Shown here in pieces: positions 44,871-55,938 of a DNA stretch of 64,000 bases. The notes beneath the pieces were generated by a model, which saw only the letters and a program-made list of their open reading frames with translations, made no database searches and was not told the origin of the DNA. Source of the DNA: Cryptomeria japonica (Eukaryota; Streptophyta; Pinopsida; Cupressales; Cupressaceae); NCBI RefSeq assembly GCF_030272615.1, contig NC_081406.1:462050072-462114071 (forward strand). Reading direction: 5' to 3'. The position numbers were made by a program, and so were the translations under genes. Numbering within the stretch: the first letter of the stretch is position 1; the number at the start of each line of letters is the position of its first letter.

Positions 44871-46165
44871 AAAATATGCTCATAATTTGGATGTTATGAT
44901 AAAATTTTTAATGCCTTTACTTTTGTTATTTCATCGATGTTCAGACTTTGTTGAAACCTTTTTTTGGGATATCCTGTAGCAAGATACTTTTATATTCCTG
45001 CAGCTCATTGTGTTGACTTGATTGCATTTATTGCCCCGTTGACTCCCTAAAATGACTTGTATATCGTATATAGTTTTTTGAATGATGAAGTAGATTTAAA
45101 ATGTGTGATTAATGAGTAGATATCGTGTGTGTGACATACGCATTTTTCTATTGCCTGTTACCTTTTGTTTCGTAGGTTGTTGAAGAACGATCGAGTCAAG
45201 CGCAGCCGATCTCGGCCTTGCAGTAAAGTCCATTTCCTGCACTACTTCGAGGGAGCTCCAGCGAAGACTTTGTGATCGAAACCATGGGAAAGAATTTTAA
45301 TGTCAGTCAATCTGGAAAGAGTGGAGTGCTAGATTCTCTCTGGATCAGGTTGAACGCATAAATTTATTTATGGAGTTTTTTCCTTGATTCGTGGATATAT
45401 TTTACTTCCACGTCATTCCTTGATGGAGTTAGTTAGTTAGTTGCTTTCCTGTTTTTAAATAAAGTTCTCCTCCTGTGCGAGAGAAAGGGAGAAGAGAGTT
45501 AGAATAAGATAGAATCAGAGTAGTAGATATCATGTAAGAATCAATATGATAATGAAAGATAGAATCTATTTAACGAGAGACAAAGTTTGTTGTTAGTTTC
45601 CATATCAACAAAACAATGTATATCATTTGGTTTTTATGAATAAAGTTCAATGAAGTTCTGAATTTAGCATCTGCGTAATCAGGAGATGCTTGCTAAGGGG
45701 GCCCACTTAGTAGGTATCTGTAGCTAGTTAGTTAGTTATTCTTTCCTGTTAAGCTTCAGTTTGCTTTCATCTTTAAAGTTTTTATACAAACTCAGCTTTA
45801 CATTGCTCCTGCAGCACAAGGAATCCATCACTATGCCTGTTCCTGCAGCATAAGTCCAGTTCATAGTTTTTGTTTCAGTTGTAGTTATCATGATTTATGT
45901 TTTAATCAAATCATAGTTGAGTTAAAGAGCTTTGCATTACCTTCCTGTAGCGTAGGTAGAATTTCTTTCCAGTATGTATTTTTGCTAAGATTTGACCAAA
46001 ATGAGTTCCTAGTGCATATATTTTGCTACGCCATTTAAAGTATACGTCCCTTGGTTTGACAAGTAAATGAACGTCTACAGAGAGAGATATTGGTCACCTG
46101 TTGGAATGCCCAATTCCCAGAAAAGGTTTTACTGTGATTTTCATATCCTTTTGTGGGCGCGACCA
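44871..46165 (+). repeat. Element 2 5' LTR
   Basis: Begins tgatgagcttaaaatatgct and ends gtgggcgcgacca, 1295 bp. It carries a TATA-like tttttaaataaag (about 45452), several aataaa-type words (45457, 45643) and repeated gttagttag. Repeated short phrases gttcctgcag occur near 45806, 45841 and later. The LTR is complete, in contrast to the 3' copy. Confidence 0.93.
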
Positions 46166-46169
46166 TTTT

Positions 46170-46187
46170 TGGTACCATTGTCGGGGA
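46170..46187 (+). other. Element 2 primer binding site, tRNA-Asp type
   Basis: tggtaccattgtcgggga lies 4 bp after the 5' LTR. The standard tRNA-Asp site of Athila/Tat elements is TGGCGCCGTTGCCGGGGA. The four differences are all C to T or G to A, and they fall in the two GC-rich clusters, as cytosine deamination predicts. Confidence 0.85.
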
Positions 46188-46286
46188 TGGCATCTAGCTA
46201 GGAGTTTATCAGAAGTCATTTTCAGCATTAGTTTAGCTTGTTAGTAAAATTTTCTAGATCCTTCAAGCCACTATTCATCATATTGC

Positions 46287-47940
46287 ATGCATAGAAGAAG
46301 AAGAGACACCCTAAGAAGGTTCCTCCCTGAAAATCTATTTATTGAACTACCATTTGACCCAGCTAACAACGAGCCTGAGGAAAATCCATTCGCTCTGTTA
46401 TTCCAGCAACCAAACATGGCAAATAATTTACCTCCTGCATTTGAGTTTCCTATTGTTCCTCAGGGAGATACTGACAATCTTAAAAACATTCCCTCTTCTT
46501 TGCTTCCAAAGTTTTATGCCCTGGTCACAAAGGACCCAGAAACCTTTCTATTTGAATTTGATGTCCTCTGTTGCAGTTATGACTACAACACAGACACTCA
46601 TAAACTGAAGTAATTTCCTTCCACCTTGAAGGAAGGAGCTCTCAGATGGTTCATGAGTCTAGGAAGAGGTGTCATCGATAGTTGGGCGGCCACGCAGACG
46701 ACATTCCTTGACAAGTATAAGGAATTTTGTAAAAGCGCCAGCAAAAGTGATGACATATTCCGAATTCAGCAGAAGGACGATGAAAATCTGGAAGATTATA
46801 TTTCCAGATTCTTGTTTTCACTAAAGAGGAACTCAAACCATACTCTCAACGAGGACTCTCAGAAACTACTGTTTCCAAAGGGAATCAGTGATGCCTGTAT
46901 AGATGCCCTAGACCTGATTGGAGGACGTGATATAACCCAGTTGCCTTGGGATGATATAAAGAAAATATGTCTTAACTACTCTCGAGCAATAGTTAAGAAA
47001 GGTCGAGGTCATCATGCTACAATAGGGAAGTCTTCTTCTGGTGGAGTTTCCCAAATGGAGATAACAAATTTTCTATTTGACTTCAAGCAGGACATCATTA
47101 ATAATATGGCTATGCAACTGGACACTATGCAAGCTCGAAAGAAACATGAGGAGGCTGACGCAGTTTTGGCCGAGTTCTGTCCATACTGCAGACAAAAGAA
47201 GCGTGACTGCAGATGCAAGATGGTGGCTAATTTGGAAGCCAAACAACTACCTACTGACTTCAAGCTAGTAGAAGGAGATGATGATCAAGTGTTCTTTGTT
47301 GCACAAAGGAGACCATGGGCCCAAAGACAAGGTATGCCTCAAGACCCTTTAACTTTTGGTAATTCTTATTCTGACTATAATAACCAATGGCAACATGCAT
47401 ATGGACCACCACCACCCTGGAATCCACCTCAACCAAATTGGCCTAATTATCAGAACCAGCAATGGCAATCCCCTCAAGGAGGATGGCAGCAGCCACAAGG
47501 GCAATGGACCCCACCTTCAAGAAATTGGCAGCAAAATTTCCAATGGCGAGGCCCTCAGCAATGGCAAAACCAGTCCTCTAGATTCTTCCAGCTTCCACAG
47601 CCACAACCACAAGCCCTTATGCTGCCTCTTGCAATAACTACCACAAATCCTGGACCTCCAAAACAAACACCTATGCCTGCCCAGCCGTTGCCCAATCCCA
47701 ATAATAAGAAATAGCAGCAGCCTCAGCAACCTGCGTATCTTGCTGAAGCCAACCAATATCAAGCTTATGCCTTAAACGTTAATGACATCCATTTGAGATC
47801 TGGAACTACTTTACCTGCTCCAAAACCGCCTCTGATTACTGAAATATCAGATTCTCCCCATGAAGAATTTACTGCACCTGTTGTTCCTATTGAGCACATA
47901 CCCATAACTGATACAGTTCCTAAAGAGCCTGTTTTGTAAA
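46287..47940 (+). pseudogene. Element 2 gag
   Basis: Start chosen at ATG 46287, 100 bp after the primer site, reading MHRRRRDTLRRFLPENLF. One stop at 46611 interrupts, then LKEGALRWFMSLGRGVIDSW, FLDKYKEFCKSASKSDDIFR, LEDYISRFLFSLKRN and LLFPKGISDACIDALD, the retrotransposon gag (capsid) domain with its WFxSL and ExxxDYxxRF landmarks. Then a coiled segment, the Cys cluster CPYCRQKKRDCRC, and a Pro/Gln/Trp-rich tail (PPPPWNPPQPNWPNYQ) with a stop at 47712. The capsid would assemble the RNA particle. Reading continues in the same frame into protease. Confidence 0.9.
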
Positions 47941-48575
47941 ATCAAGACAGCCCACCTTTTCCTTAGAGGTTGCAAAGTACTGCATATAAACCCATGGAAG
48001 AACCCACTTTTGACATTATGGATCAGCTCAAAAATGTGCAGATTCAAATTCCTTTATTTCAGGATATTAAAGATATTCCTATTTTTGGAAAAGCTATTAA
48101 AGAAGCCTATTTGAAGAAGCCTGGATGAAAGAAAAAGGATCCTCAAACAATTCATGTATTAGGGAAATTGGCTGATATAATGTTGGGAAATGTAGTTATT
48201 CCAAAGTATATTGACCCTGGAAGTCCTGTAGTGCAGATAAATGTAAATGGCCAAGTTGTAAAAAGTGTTTTGATTGATTTAGGTGCTGCCATTAATGTCA
48301 TGACAAAGCATACTATGGACTCCCTGAATATTTTAAACATTAGGTCTACACCCACAGTTCTGCAGCTTGCAGACAGCTCCACAGTTAAACCTGATGGGAT
48401 AGTAGAAGATGTAATTATCATTCTTGAATCTTGGGAGTATCCTGCTGATTTCACAATATTATCAGTTAAGACAACTTTAGGAGGATATCCAGTTATTATT
48501 GGTAGACCATGGTTAGCAACTACTGATGCTTTTATAGGATGCCGTTCTGGAGATATGACCATTTCTAATGGGTAG
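47941..48575 (+). pseudogene. Element 2 aspartic protease region
   Basis: Same frame as gag. Stops near 47937, 47964 and 48126 precede an open stretch from 48129 with LADIMLGNVVIPKYIDPGSP, INVNGQVVKSVLIDLGAAIN, VMTKHTM, LADSSTVKPDGIVEDVIIIL and GGYPVIIGRPWLATTDAFIG. The VLIDLGAAINVM stretch holds the catalytic position of the retropepsin (consensus LIDTGAxxNVM or LVDSGAxxNVM; Asp kept), and PVIIGRPWL is the conserved flap-side end. Cleaves the polyprotein. Confidence 0.85.
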
Positions 48576-50410
48576 TCCACAAAGAAATTGGCTCTATATC
48601 CGCTTGCTAGACCTCAGCCAGATTTGTCCCAACCTGTTTGGCCAGATGTGGGGGAGGAAATTGAAGAAGCCAATTCTTTGGCTCAATTAATGATAATTCA
48701 AAATGACCCATTCTCACAACTTCAGAGTGAAGATGCCTTGCTGTTTCAAATTCTACAGTACAACTCTAATACGGGTAGTTCATCTGATCCAAATGGTACT
48801 CATTTACAATGTTTCCTACAACAACCAGATTCTGAAAGTTCACTACCTAAACTTCCAGCGATTTTTCATAATTTGCTTCCACAAGAGGTGCAAACATTAC
48901 CTGTAGACTCTATGAGTAATCTCATGGAGTAGATAGAATTGTCTCAAGGTCACTGTTTGAATATCAATAGCAAGCTGTCACAGTCTCAATAGGTTGACCT
49001 ATTAAAAATGCTACAAGAACAGTATAAAGCTTTTGCATGGGAATATGGGGACATGCAAGGAATACATCCTCAAGTTTGTACTCATAGGATATATATCAAA
49101 GAAGATTGTTCACCAATTAGACAACCTCAAAGAAGAGTAAATCCAACACTTAGAGAAATAGTTAAAAGTGAGCTTCAAAAGTTGTTTGATGCTGGTTTTA
49201 TTTATCCAATCTCTGACAGTCAATGGGTTTCTCCATTAGTCATTGTCCCTAAGAAAGGTAGAAAATGGAGAGTATGTGTAGATTACAGAGAATTGATTAG
49301 TGCCACTAAAAAAGATCACTTTCCACTACCTTTTGTAGATCAAGTACTAAACTCACTGTCTGGCAAAAGATATTTTTCTTTTTTGGATGGTTACAGTGGG
49401 TACAATCAGATAAAAATTGCCCCTGAAGATCAAGATAAGACCACTTTTACCTGTCCATGGGGAATATTTGCTTATTCGGTCTTGCCTTTTGGCCTATGCA
49501 ATGCGCCAGCAACATTTCAGAGAGCAGTAATTAGTATCTTTGCTGATATATCTCATGAATGTATGGAGATTTATATGGATAATTTCACTGCCTATGGAGT
49601 CACATTTGAAGAAGCACTGGTAAATTTAGAAAAAGTATTGAAAAGGTGTAGAGAGCAAAATTTGTCTCTAAACAGTGAGAAGTGTTTTTTAATGATGGAA
49701 GAAGGTATTGTTCTAGGTCATCATGTTTCAAAGAATGGAATTCAGGTCAACCCTGCTAAAATTGAAGTAATTCAGAATTTACAAACTCCTGCAAAATAGA
49801 AAGATGTCAGAAGTTTTCTTGGTCATGTAGGGTATTATAGAAGATTTATAAAAGACTTTAGTAAAATTGTCAGTCCACTTTATGCTTTGTTAACAAAGGA
49901 TTCCCAATTTGAGTGGACAGAGGCTTGTGAAAAATCCTTCCTACAACTAAAGGACTTGCTTACTAAAGCCCCTGTTCTTCAAGGTCCAAAATGGAATTTG
50001 TCTTTTCACATACATGTTGATGCTTCTTACTTTGGCATAGGAGTAGTTCTGAATCAAAAAGAAAATTCAGTTGAACATGCTATTTACTTTATCAGCAAGA
50101 ACTTTCAAGGTCCTGAGCTCAACTAAACTGTCATAGAAAAGGAGTTGCTTGTAGTAGTGTATGTTTTGAATAAATTTAGGCATTATGTCACAGGTTATTA
50201 GATATTCGTCCATACTGACCATGCAGCAATCAAGTATCTGATGAACAAACCTGCCATCTCTGGTAGGTTGGCATGTTGGCTCGTGTTGTTACAAGAGTTT
50301 GACATTTCCATAATTGACAAACCAGGGAGAGCTAATGTTGTAGCCGACTTTTTATCAAGACTTCAATCAGCTGCACCTATTGAACATGAGATCATTGATG
50401 ATAGGTTCCC
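48576..50410 (+). pseudogene. Element 2 reverse transcriptase and RNase H
   Basis: After a linker with stops at 48573, 48930 and 48990, RT runs from 49008: AGFIYPISDSQWVSPLVIVP, WRVCVDYRELISATKKDHFP, LDGYSGYNQIKIAPEDQDKT, LPFGLCNAPATFQRA and the active-site box YMDNF at 49572. The second catalytic Asp is Asn here (aat), while element 1 keeps YMDD; this single G to A change alone would abolish polymerisation. A stop at 49797 sits where element 1 has Gln. RNase H follows (FHIHVDASYFGIGVVLNQ, VHTDHAAIKYLM, RANVVADFLSRL) with stops at 50124 and 50199. Confidence 0.92.
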
Positions 50411-51791
50411 AAATTAACACTTGTTTTCCATCGCTGCACATATACCCTGGTATGTAGACATTGTCAATTATCTAGCAGCAAACAGAATACCAGACCACTT
50501 TTCTCCAAAAGAAAAGAAATTGTTAATAGAGAAAAGTTTTAACTTTTCCTAGATTGCAAATAGTTTGTTCTATACTGGACCGGATCAAGTAATGCGAAGA
50601 TGTGTAAGAGAAGACAAAACTTATGACATATTACATGCTTGCCATGATGAACCATGTGGAGGACATTTTGCAGCAAAAAGAACATCAATGAAAGTTCTTA
50701 CAACAGAGTATTACTTGCCAACATTACGTAAGGATACTGTGGCCTATACAAGAAAATGTGACAGATGCCAGTGTATGGGAAGACCAACTAAGTCCGATGA
50801 AATGCCACTATATCCGTAGATAATAGTCACCCCTTTTGATAAATGGGGGATGGATTTTGTATGGCCAATTGATCCACCATCAAATGGAAAGTCATACATT
50901 CTAGTTTGCACGGACTATGTAACAAAATGGGTCGAGGTAACAGCTATGACTCATGCCTGAGATAACAAAGTTGCTGAGTTTCTGTATGAACAAATTTTCA
51001 CAAGATTTGGAGTTCCCAAAGAGCTTGTAATCGATCAAGAAGCTCAGTTTACGTCGTGTCTGACTACTGCACTGATGAATGACTATAAAATCAAACATAG
51101 GAAGTCCAACCCTTATCACCCTCAAGCTAATGGTCAGGCAGAGGTAACAAATAGAGAAATTGAGGCGATCCTCACAAAGACAGTGTAGATCCATAGAAAA
51201 GATTGGAGCAATAGACTTCCTGAAGCAGTTTGGGCTTACAGAACTACATGGAAACCAACAACTGGGTTTACACCTTTTGAGCTACTTTATGGGAAAACAG
51301 CCATGTTACCCATAGAATTTGAACACAAAACTTTGAGGACAGCTCTTGAACTCAATATAGACATATCTGAAGCACAGAAGGACCGTCTCCTGAAGCTAAA
51401 TACTTTGGACGAAATGAGAAAAGCCGCCCTGCAGCATACAGAAGCAATCCAACAGCAAAGGATGAAATGGCATGATCAGCACATCAAAACTAGAAAATTT
51501 TCTGCTGGAGATTGGGCTCTGTTATATGATTCCAGATATCTAGAAAACCAAGGTAAGCTCACAACATACTGTCTTGGCCCCTATGAAGTTGAAAATGTGT
51601 TCGACAATGGAGCTGTACAGCTAGTAACAATAGACCCAGTCCGCTTCAAATTGCTAGTGAATGGCCACCAACTCCAGTTGTACCACAAACCAGTCTCCAA
51701 GGAAGAATTCATGCAGCAGTTCATTCAGGTTCCTCCCGCTACTCTTCCTGCAGTCGAAGGCTTTAGCCTTTCTCCTGCAGCGTTACTGTAA
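50411..51791 (+). pseudogene. Element 2 integrase
   Basis: Same frame as RT, with stops at 50415, 50550, 50817, 50958 and 51186. Zinc-binding part: ILHACHDEPCGGHFAAKRTS to YTRKCDRC. Core: DKWGMDFVWPIDPP (first Asp; Trp replaces the usual Gly), VIDQEAQFTS (second Asp), NGQAEVTNREIEAILTKT (Glu). C-terminal: WHDQHIKTRKFSAGDWALLY and LGPYEVENVFDNGAVQLVTI. Natural stop at 51789. It inserts the cDNA. Confidence 0.92.
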
Positions 51792-52453
51792 TTTTCAAAA
51801 AAAGCATGCCCATAATAAAGGTTTTCTTTTTAAAAGAGAAACCCCTTTTTCTCCATTCTCATTTATCGCCCCCATTTCACTTCTTTATCTTCCGTCCATC
51901 CATTCCATCCGTTCATTTCATCCACCCATCTCACCCATCCACGTCATCCATCTGCATCAACCTTAATTAAGATATCTTTCCCACTTGTCAATTCATGCAG
52001 ATGTCGTCATCTTTCTTCACACGTACGTGCAATTATCAAAGGTATGCCATATCTTTTCTTATCGCATATTTGATTTATTTCATTCTATTTATTTACTGCT
52101 ATGCATGTACAGGTCATTATTACCCAAATCTCTACCTGTTCTTTACGACATGTGAGGACACATGTCATACTTTAAGTAGGGGGTGGGGTAATCCATCTTT
52201 TAAAATCTATCTTTTCGCCACTGCCATAACTACAAAATAATCTTTCTTTAATACTTTTCTGGTACTTTCCAAATATGATCGCATGTCCTTCTTTATTGCA
52301 TAATTACGATTAAGACTGCTTGTTCAAAAAGTTCATTTTTAGAAAAAAAAAGAAATGTGACAGCACGAAAGAAGAAAAACTAGAGCAAAAAGGGAAATAG
52401 AGAATTTGAACCTTCAGTAAGGAATTGAGTTCAGCTAAAGGAAAACTACAAAC
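51792..52453 (+). other. Element 2 spacer with internal polypurine tract
   Basis: About 660 bp, noncoding. taagtagggggtgggg at 52173-52188 repeats the start of the element's own 3' polypurine tract (taagtagggggcag, 54938-54951). Its distance to the start of the extra ORF (about 270 bp) is close to that in element 1 (about 205 bp). Confidence 0.75.
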
Positions 52454-54940
52454 ATGGGTGGTCAGTTGGTGCGACATGAGCCTGTAGCTCATGAAATGTT
52501 ATTGCAAAATCCGCAAATAGTCCATGCATTCAGCCTCTGTGGGTGGTTAAATTATTTCTTGAGCTTAAATGATTTTGATGAGGAGGCTACTGGAGAATTT
52601 TTGAGAACCCTTTCTGAAGGGGAAGCCACCGTATGGGGTCTAACGGTTGTTGCAACCAAAAACAAAATTGCTGAAGTAACTGGGCTTCTAGCCATTGAAG
52701 AAAACTTTTCTTCAGACGCTGCAGCTGCAAGGGTTGAGTTTTCAATGCCTACTAATAGACCTTTGGAAGTCTCCAAGCAGGGATGCAAGCGCGTATCGTT
52801 GCCTCCTCCTTATTTAGAGTATGCTACTTACATAATCAGGTATTTGACCTGTGAAGGTCATTTTTCCTATCTGCATTCTCATCATTTTAAATTATTGAGC
52901 CATATGAGGCATGGGTTAGTTATAAATGTTTCGAATTTCTTGTTAAAATTTTTAGAACAAAGTGCCCACGGAAATCAACAGGAGAAAGATAATTTTGTCG
53001 CTCATCATGGCCTTATTAAATTACTGATTGAGCGCTCTTTGAGGGATGTCTCACCTCTCTCCTGGCAACAATTTGCTGCCCAAAAGAGTTTGCAAATTCC
53101 ACAACCCCCTAGGGTACTTAACCCACGGCCTCAGAAAAAGAAGAAAGAAATTGCATCTCCTAGTAAAATAGGGCAAGGGTCATCTACTCCTATAGCACCT
53201 GGCCCTGCAGCTTTCGCACCTGAATCCTCTGCTAGGGTACAAACTAGGTCTGCCACTAAGAGAGAGAAAGGAAAAACAAAGGCAGAAGGGTCCCCAAAAT
53301 CTGACCCTCGTTCTCAGAAAAGGCAATGCCCTTCTCCTGCAGCACCTTCCCCTGCAGCTGTGTCTCCTACAGCAACACCTGTTGCTATTACTAGTTCACC
53401 ATCATCCTCTGGTAGGGCAAAGCCCTCTGAACAAACAAGGAAGAGGAAAGCTACCAGAACACCTCCTATAGCCGCATCAGTTGCAAGAAGGGTTTCTGCA
53501 AGGAAACAATCTAAGACCTCCCCTGCTTCACTGCAACCAGAGGTGATTGTAATTTCAGAAGGGTCTGTTGAGTCCGAATTTAATGTTTCTCAGAATGTGT
53601 CCGAGAATGCCGCCCAGAGTTCATTCGTTCCTGAAGAGGAACAAGTTGAGACAAAAGAAGCAGGGCATAATGAGCAAGGGTTACCAAATCTTGATGATTT
53701 GGCTACTGCTGCTATGCAATTTTTGGAGGAAGCATAGACTTCTCCACCGCAGCAAGAAGAAAAATTTATCTTGTAGCAAGAGCAAGAACAGACTGAACAA
53801 TTGAACGTGCCTAGTGAAGTTGTATTTCACCCTGCAATTTGTAAAGCCATTGTTGTGTATAAGAAAACATTTTTAATTGAGTTTCTGGAATATGTTAAAG
53901 CTAATTGGGAAATAGTTACATTGTAAACCCTGACTTTCTGATACATAGCCCAGACTGACATGCAACAAAGTCTATGAGAAATAGAAAAGAAGAAATTGGA
54001 AAAGAAAATTGAAAGTCAGAAGCAGGAAATTGTTGAGTTGAAAGCAGAAATGGATGAAATGTTAAAAGCAACTGGTCAGATTATGGAATGTAGACCACCA
54101 CCCAGAGTTAATGCTCTATGTCTTAAAGAACAGTTTTTATGGTTCCAATAGATGAGAATTTCCAGAAACCAAGATCCTATAATTCATACAGCCAAGGAAT
54201 TCTATGAAGCATACCAGGCAACCCCTAACTGGTTAAGGAATTCTTTGTGTGAATTCTATTTGCATGGCTTTTTAATACCATTTGAAATAGAATGGAATCC
54301 TCTTCTATATATTGGTGATATTCATTTGAGAGCATTTATGTCATGGGCAGCAAATGAGGTGAATTATGGCAGGCTGTGGGAAACATATGAGGAAGCTGAG
54401 AAAACAGAGCCTGTTCCATTACGTTCTCAAAGTTCAAACCCCCATGCAATGTTGAAAGATTGGTTTACTCTAACATATGGTATTAATAATATTTCAGCAA
54501 GAGAGAAAATATTTGATATCAGAAAACAAGTATATGATGAATTCCAGGCACAACAATATTCATTTTGGAAATTGGCATTCACCAGAAGTCAGAAAAGATG
54601 GGAGAGATTAACTGTTGGGTTAAGAAAGTCAGAACCACATGGTCCCCTAAATTTCACAGCAGCTCTCAAACGAACCAGTAGATATATTCAATTGGGACTT
54701 CAAACAAGATTTGAACTATGGTTGTCGCTAACATTCAGACCCCCTGTGCTAATGTGGCCACTTTATCCTCACTAGGCTACAAATCTTAACAATGAATTAG
54801 AAGACCAAAGGTATGAAAAATGTCGGGATTTCAGAGGATTTTATTACAAGTTTAAAAATCCATTTCAGAGTCATGTAGCAACCACCGACTTCAGAGAAAC
54901 CACCAGGAAAATTAATGTTGGAGGACCAGCATTGGACTAA
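52454..54940 (+). pseudogene. Element 2 extra sense ORF (about 828 residues)
   Basis: ATG 52454 opens MGGQLVRHEPVAHEMLLQNP, matching element 1. It is open for 427 codons, then five or six stops (53735, 53774, about 53924-53942, 53975, 54149, 54773) in one unbroken frame to 54940. Domains: N-terminal globular part (about 30-205; GWLNYFLSLNDFDEEATGEF, EGEATVWGL, YIIRYLTCEGHFSYLHSHHF, HHGLIKLLIERSLRDVSPLS); a long Pro/Ser/Ala/Lys-rich, probably disordered and nuclear-signal-like linker (about 215-400); a coiled coil (EIEKKKLEKKIESQKQEIVE); and a C-terminal domain (FYEAYQATPNWLRNSLCEFY, EWNPLLYIGDIHLRAFMSWA, LKRTSRYIQLG). No signal peptide or membrane helix. It occupies the env position of Athila-type elements; function unknown. 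Confidence 0.85.
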
Positions 54941-54951
54941 GTAGGGGGCAG
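54937..54951 (+). promoter_or_regulatory. Element 2 3' polypurine tract
   Basis: ctaagtagggggcag immediately before the 3' LTR start tgatgagctt. It overlaps the stop codon region of the extra ORF. Confidence 0.88.
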
Positions 54952-55933
54952 TGATGAGCTTAAAATATGCTCATAATTTGGATGTTATGATAAACTTTTA
55001 AATGCCTTTACTTTTGTTATTTCATGGATGTTCAGACTTTGTTGAAACCTTTTTTTGGGATATCCTGTAGCAAGATACTTTTATATTCCTGCAGCTCATT
55101 GTGTTGACTTGATTGCATTTATTGCCCCGTTGACTCCCTAAAATGACTGGTATATCGTATACAATTTTTTGAATGATGAAGTAGATTTAAAATGTGTGAT
55201 TAATGAATAGATATCGTGTGTGTGCCATACACCTTTTTCTGTTGCCTGTTACCTTTTGTTTCATAGGTTGTTGAAGAACAATCGAGTCAAGCGCAGCTGA
55301 TCTCGGCCTTGCAGTAAAGTCCATTTCCTGCACGACTTCGAGGGAGCTCCGACGAAGACTCTGTGACCGAAACCATGGGAAATAATTTTAATGTCAGTCA
55401 ATCTAGAAAGAGTGGAGTGCTAGATTCTCTCTGGATCAGGTTGAACGCATAAATTGATTTATGGAGTTTGTTCCTTGATTCGGGGATATATTTTACTTCC
55501 ACGTCTTTCCCTGATGGAGTTAGTTAGTTAGTTGCTCTCCTGTTTTTAAATAAAGTTCTCCTCCTGTGTGAGAGAAAGGGAGAAGAGAGTTAGAATAAGA
55601 TAGAATCAGAGTAGTAGATATCATGTAAGAATCAATATGATAATGAAAGACAGAATCTGTTTAATGAGAGACAGAGTTTGTTGTTAGTTTCTATATCAAC
55701 AAAACAATGTATATCATTCTGTTTTTATGAATAAAGTTCAATGAAGTTCTGAGTTTAGCATCTGCGTAATCAGGAGATGCTTGCTAAGGGGGCCCACTTA
55801 GTAGGTATCTGTAGCTAGTTAGTTAGTTGTTCTTTCATGTTAAGCTTTAGTTTGCTTTCATCTTTAAAGTTTTTATACAAACTCATCTTTACATTGCTCC
55901 TGCAGCACAAGGAATCTTTTGTGGGCGCGACCA
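54952..55933 (+). repeat. Element 2 3' LTR with a 323-bp internal deletion
   Basis: Aligns with the 5' LTR from tgatgagctt to gcacaaggaatc, then jumps to ttttgtgggcgcgacca. The missing piece corresponds to 45826-46148 of the 5' LTR. The two bases tc at the join could be a microhomology. The LTR end and target duplication are intact, so the deletion happened after insertion or was present in an unequal template. Confidence 0.93.
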
Positions 55934-55938
55934 ATGTG

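Larger units (their letters stand above)
44871..55933 (+). mobile_element. Element 2: complete Athila/Tat-type Ty3/gypsy retrotransposon
   Basis: An 11.06-kb element with both LTRs, a primer binding site, gag-pol in one frame, an extra sense ORF, a polypurine tract and a perfect target duplication. It lies inside a LINE endonuclease gene. The gag-pol frame (46287-51791) and the extra ORF (52454-54940) contain stop codons but no frameshift that I can find. The LTRs differ at about 40 of 960 compared positions counted by eye, plus one 323-bp deletion in the 3' LTR, so the insertion is fairly old but much younger than element 1's decay suggests for that copy. Confidence 0.95.
44866..55938. repeat. 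5-bp target site duplication ATGTG
   Basis: ATGTG at 44866-44870 directly before the 5' LTR is repeated at 55934-55938 directly after the 3' LTR. Removing the element and one copy joins the LINE reading frame without loss, which confirms the insertion boundaries. Confidence 0.93.

Noticed and set aside
47012-47263. Minus-strand Cys/Ser-rich frame opposite gag
   Set aside because: Shadow of the gag reading frame.
52012-52240. Short Tyr/Phe-rich frame between pol and the extra ORF of element 2
   Set aside because: Not conserved in element 1 at the same place and lies in the noncoding spacer.
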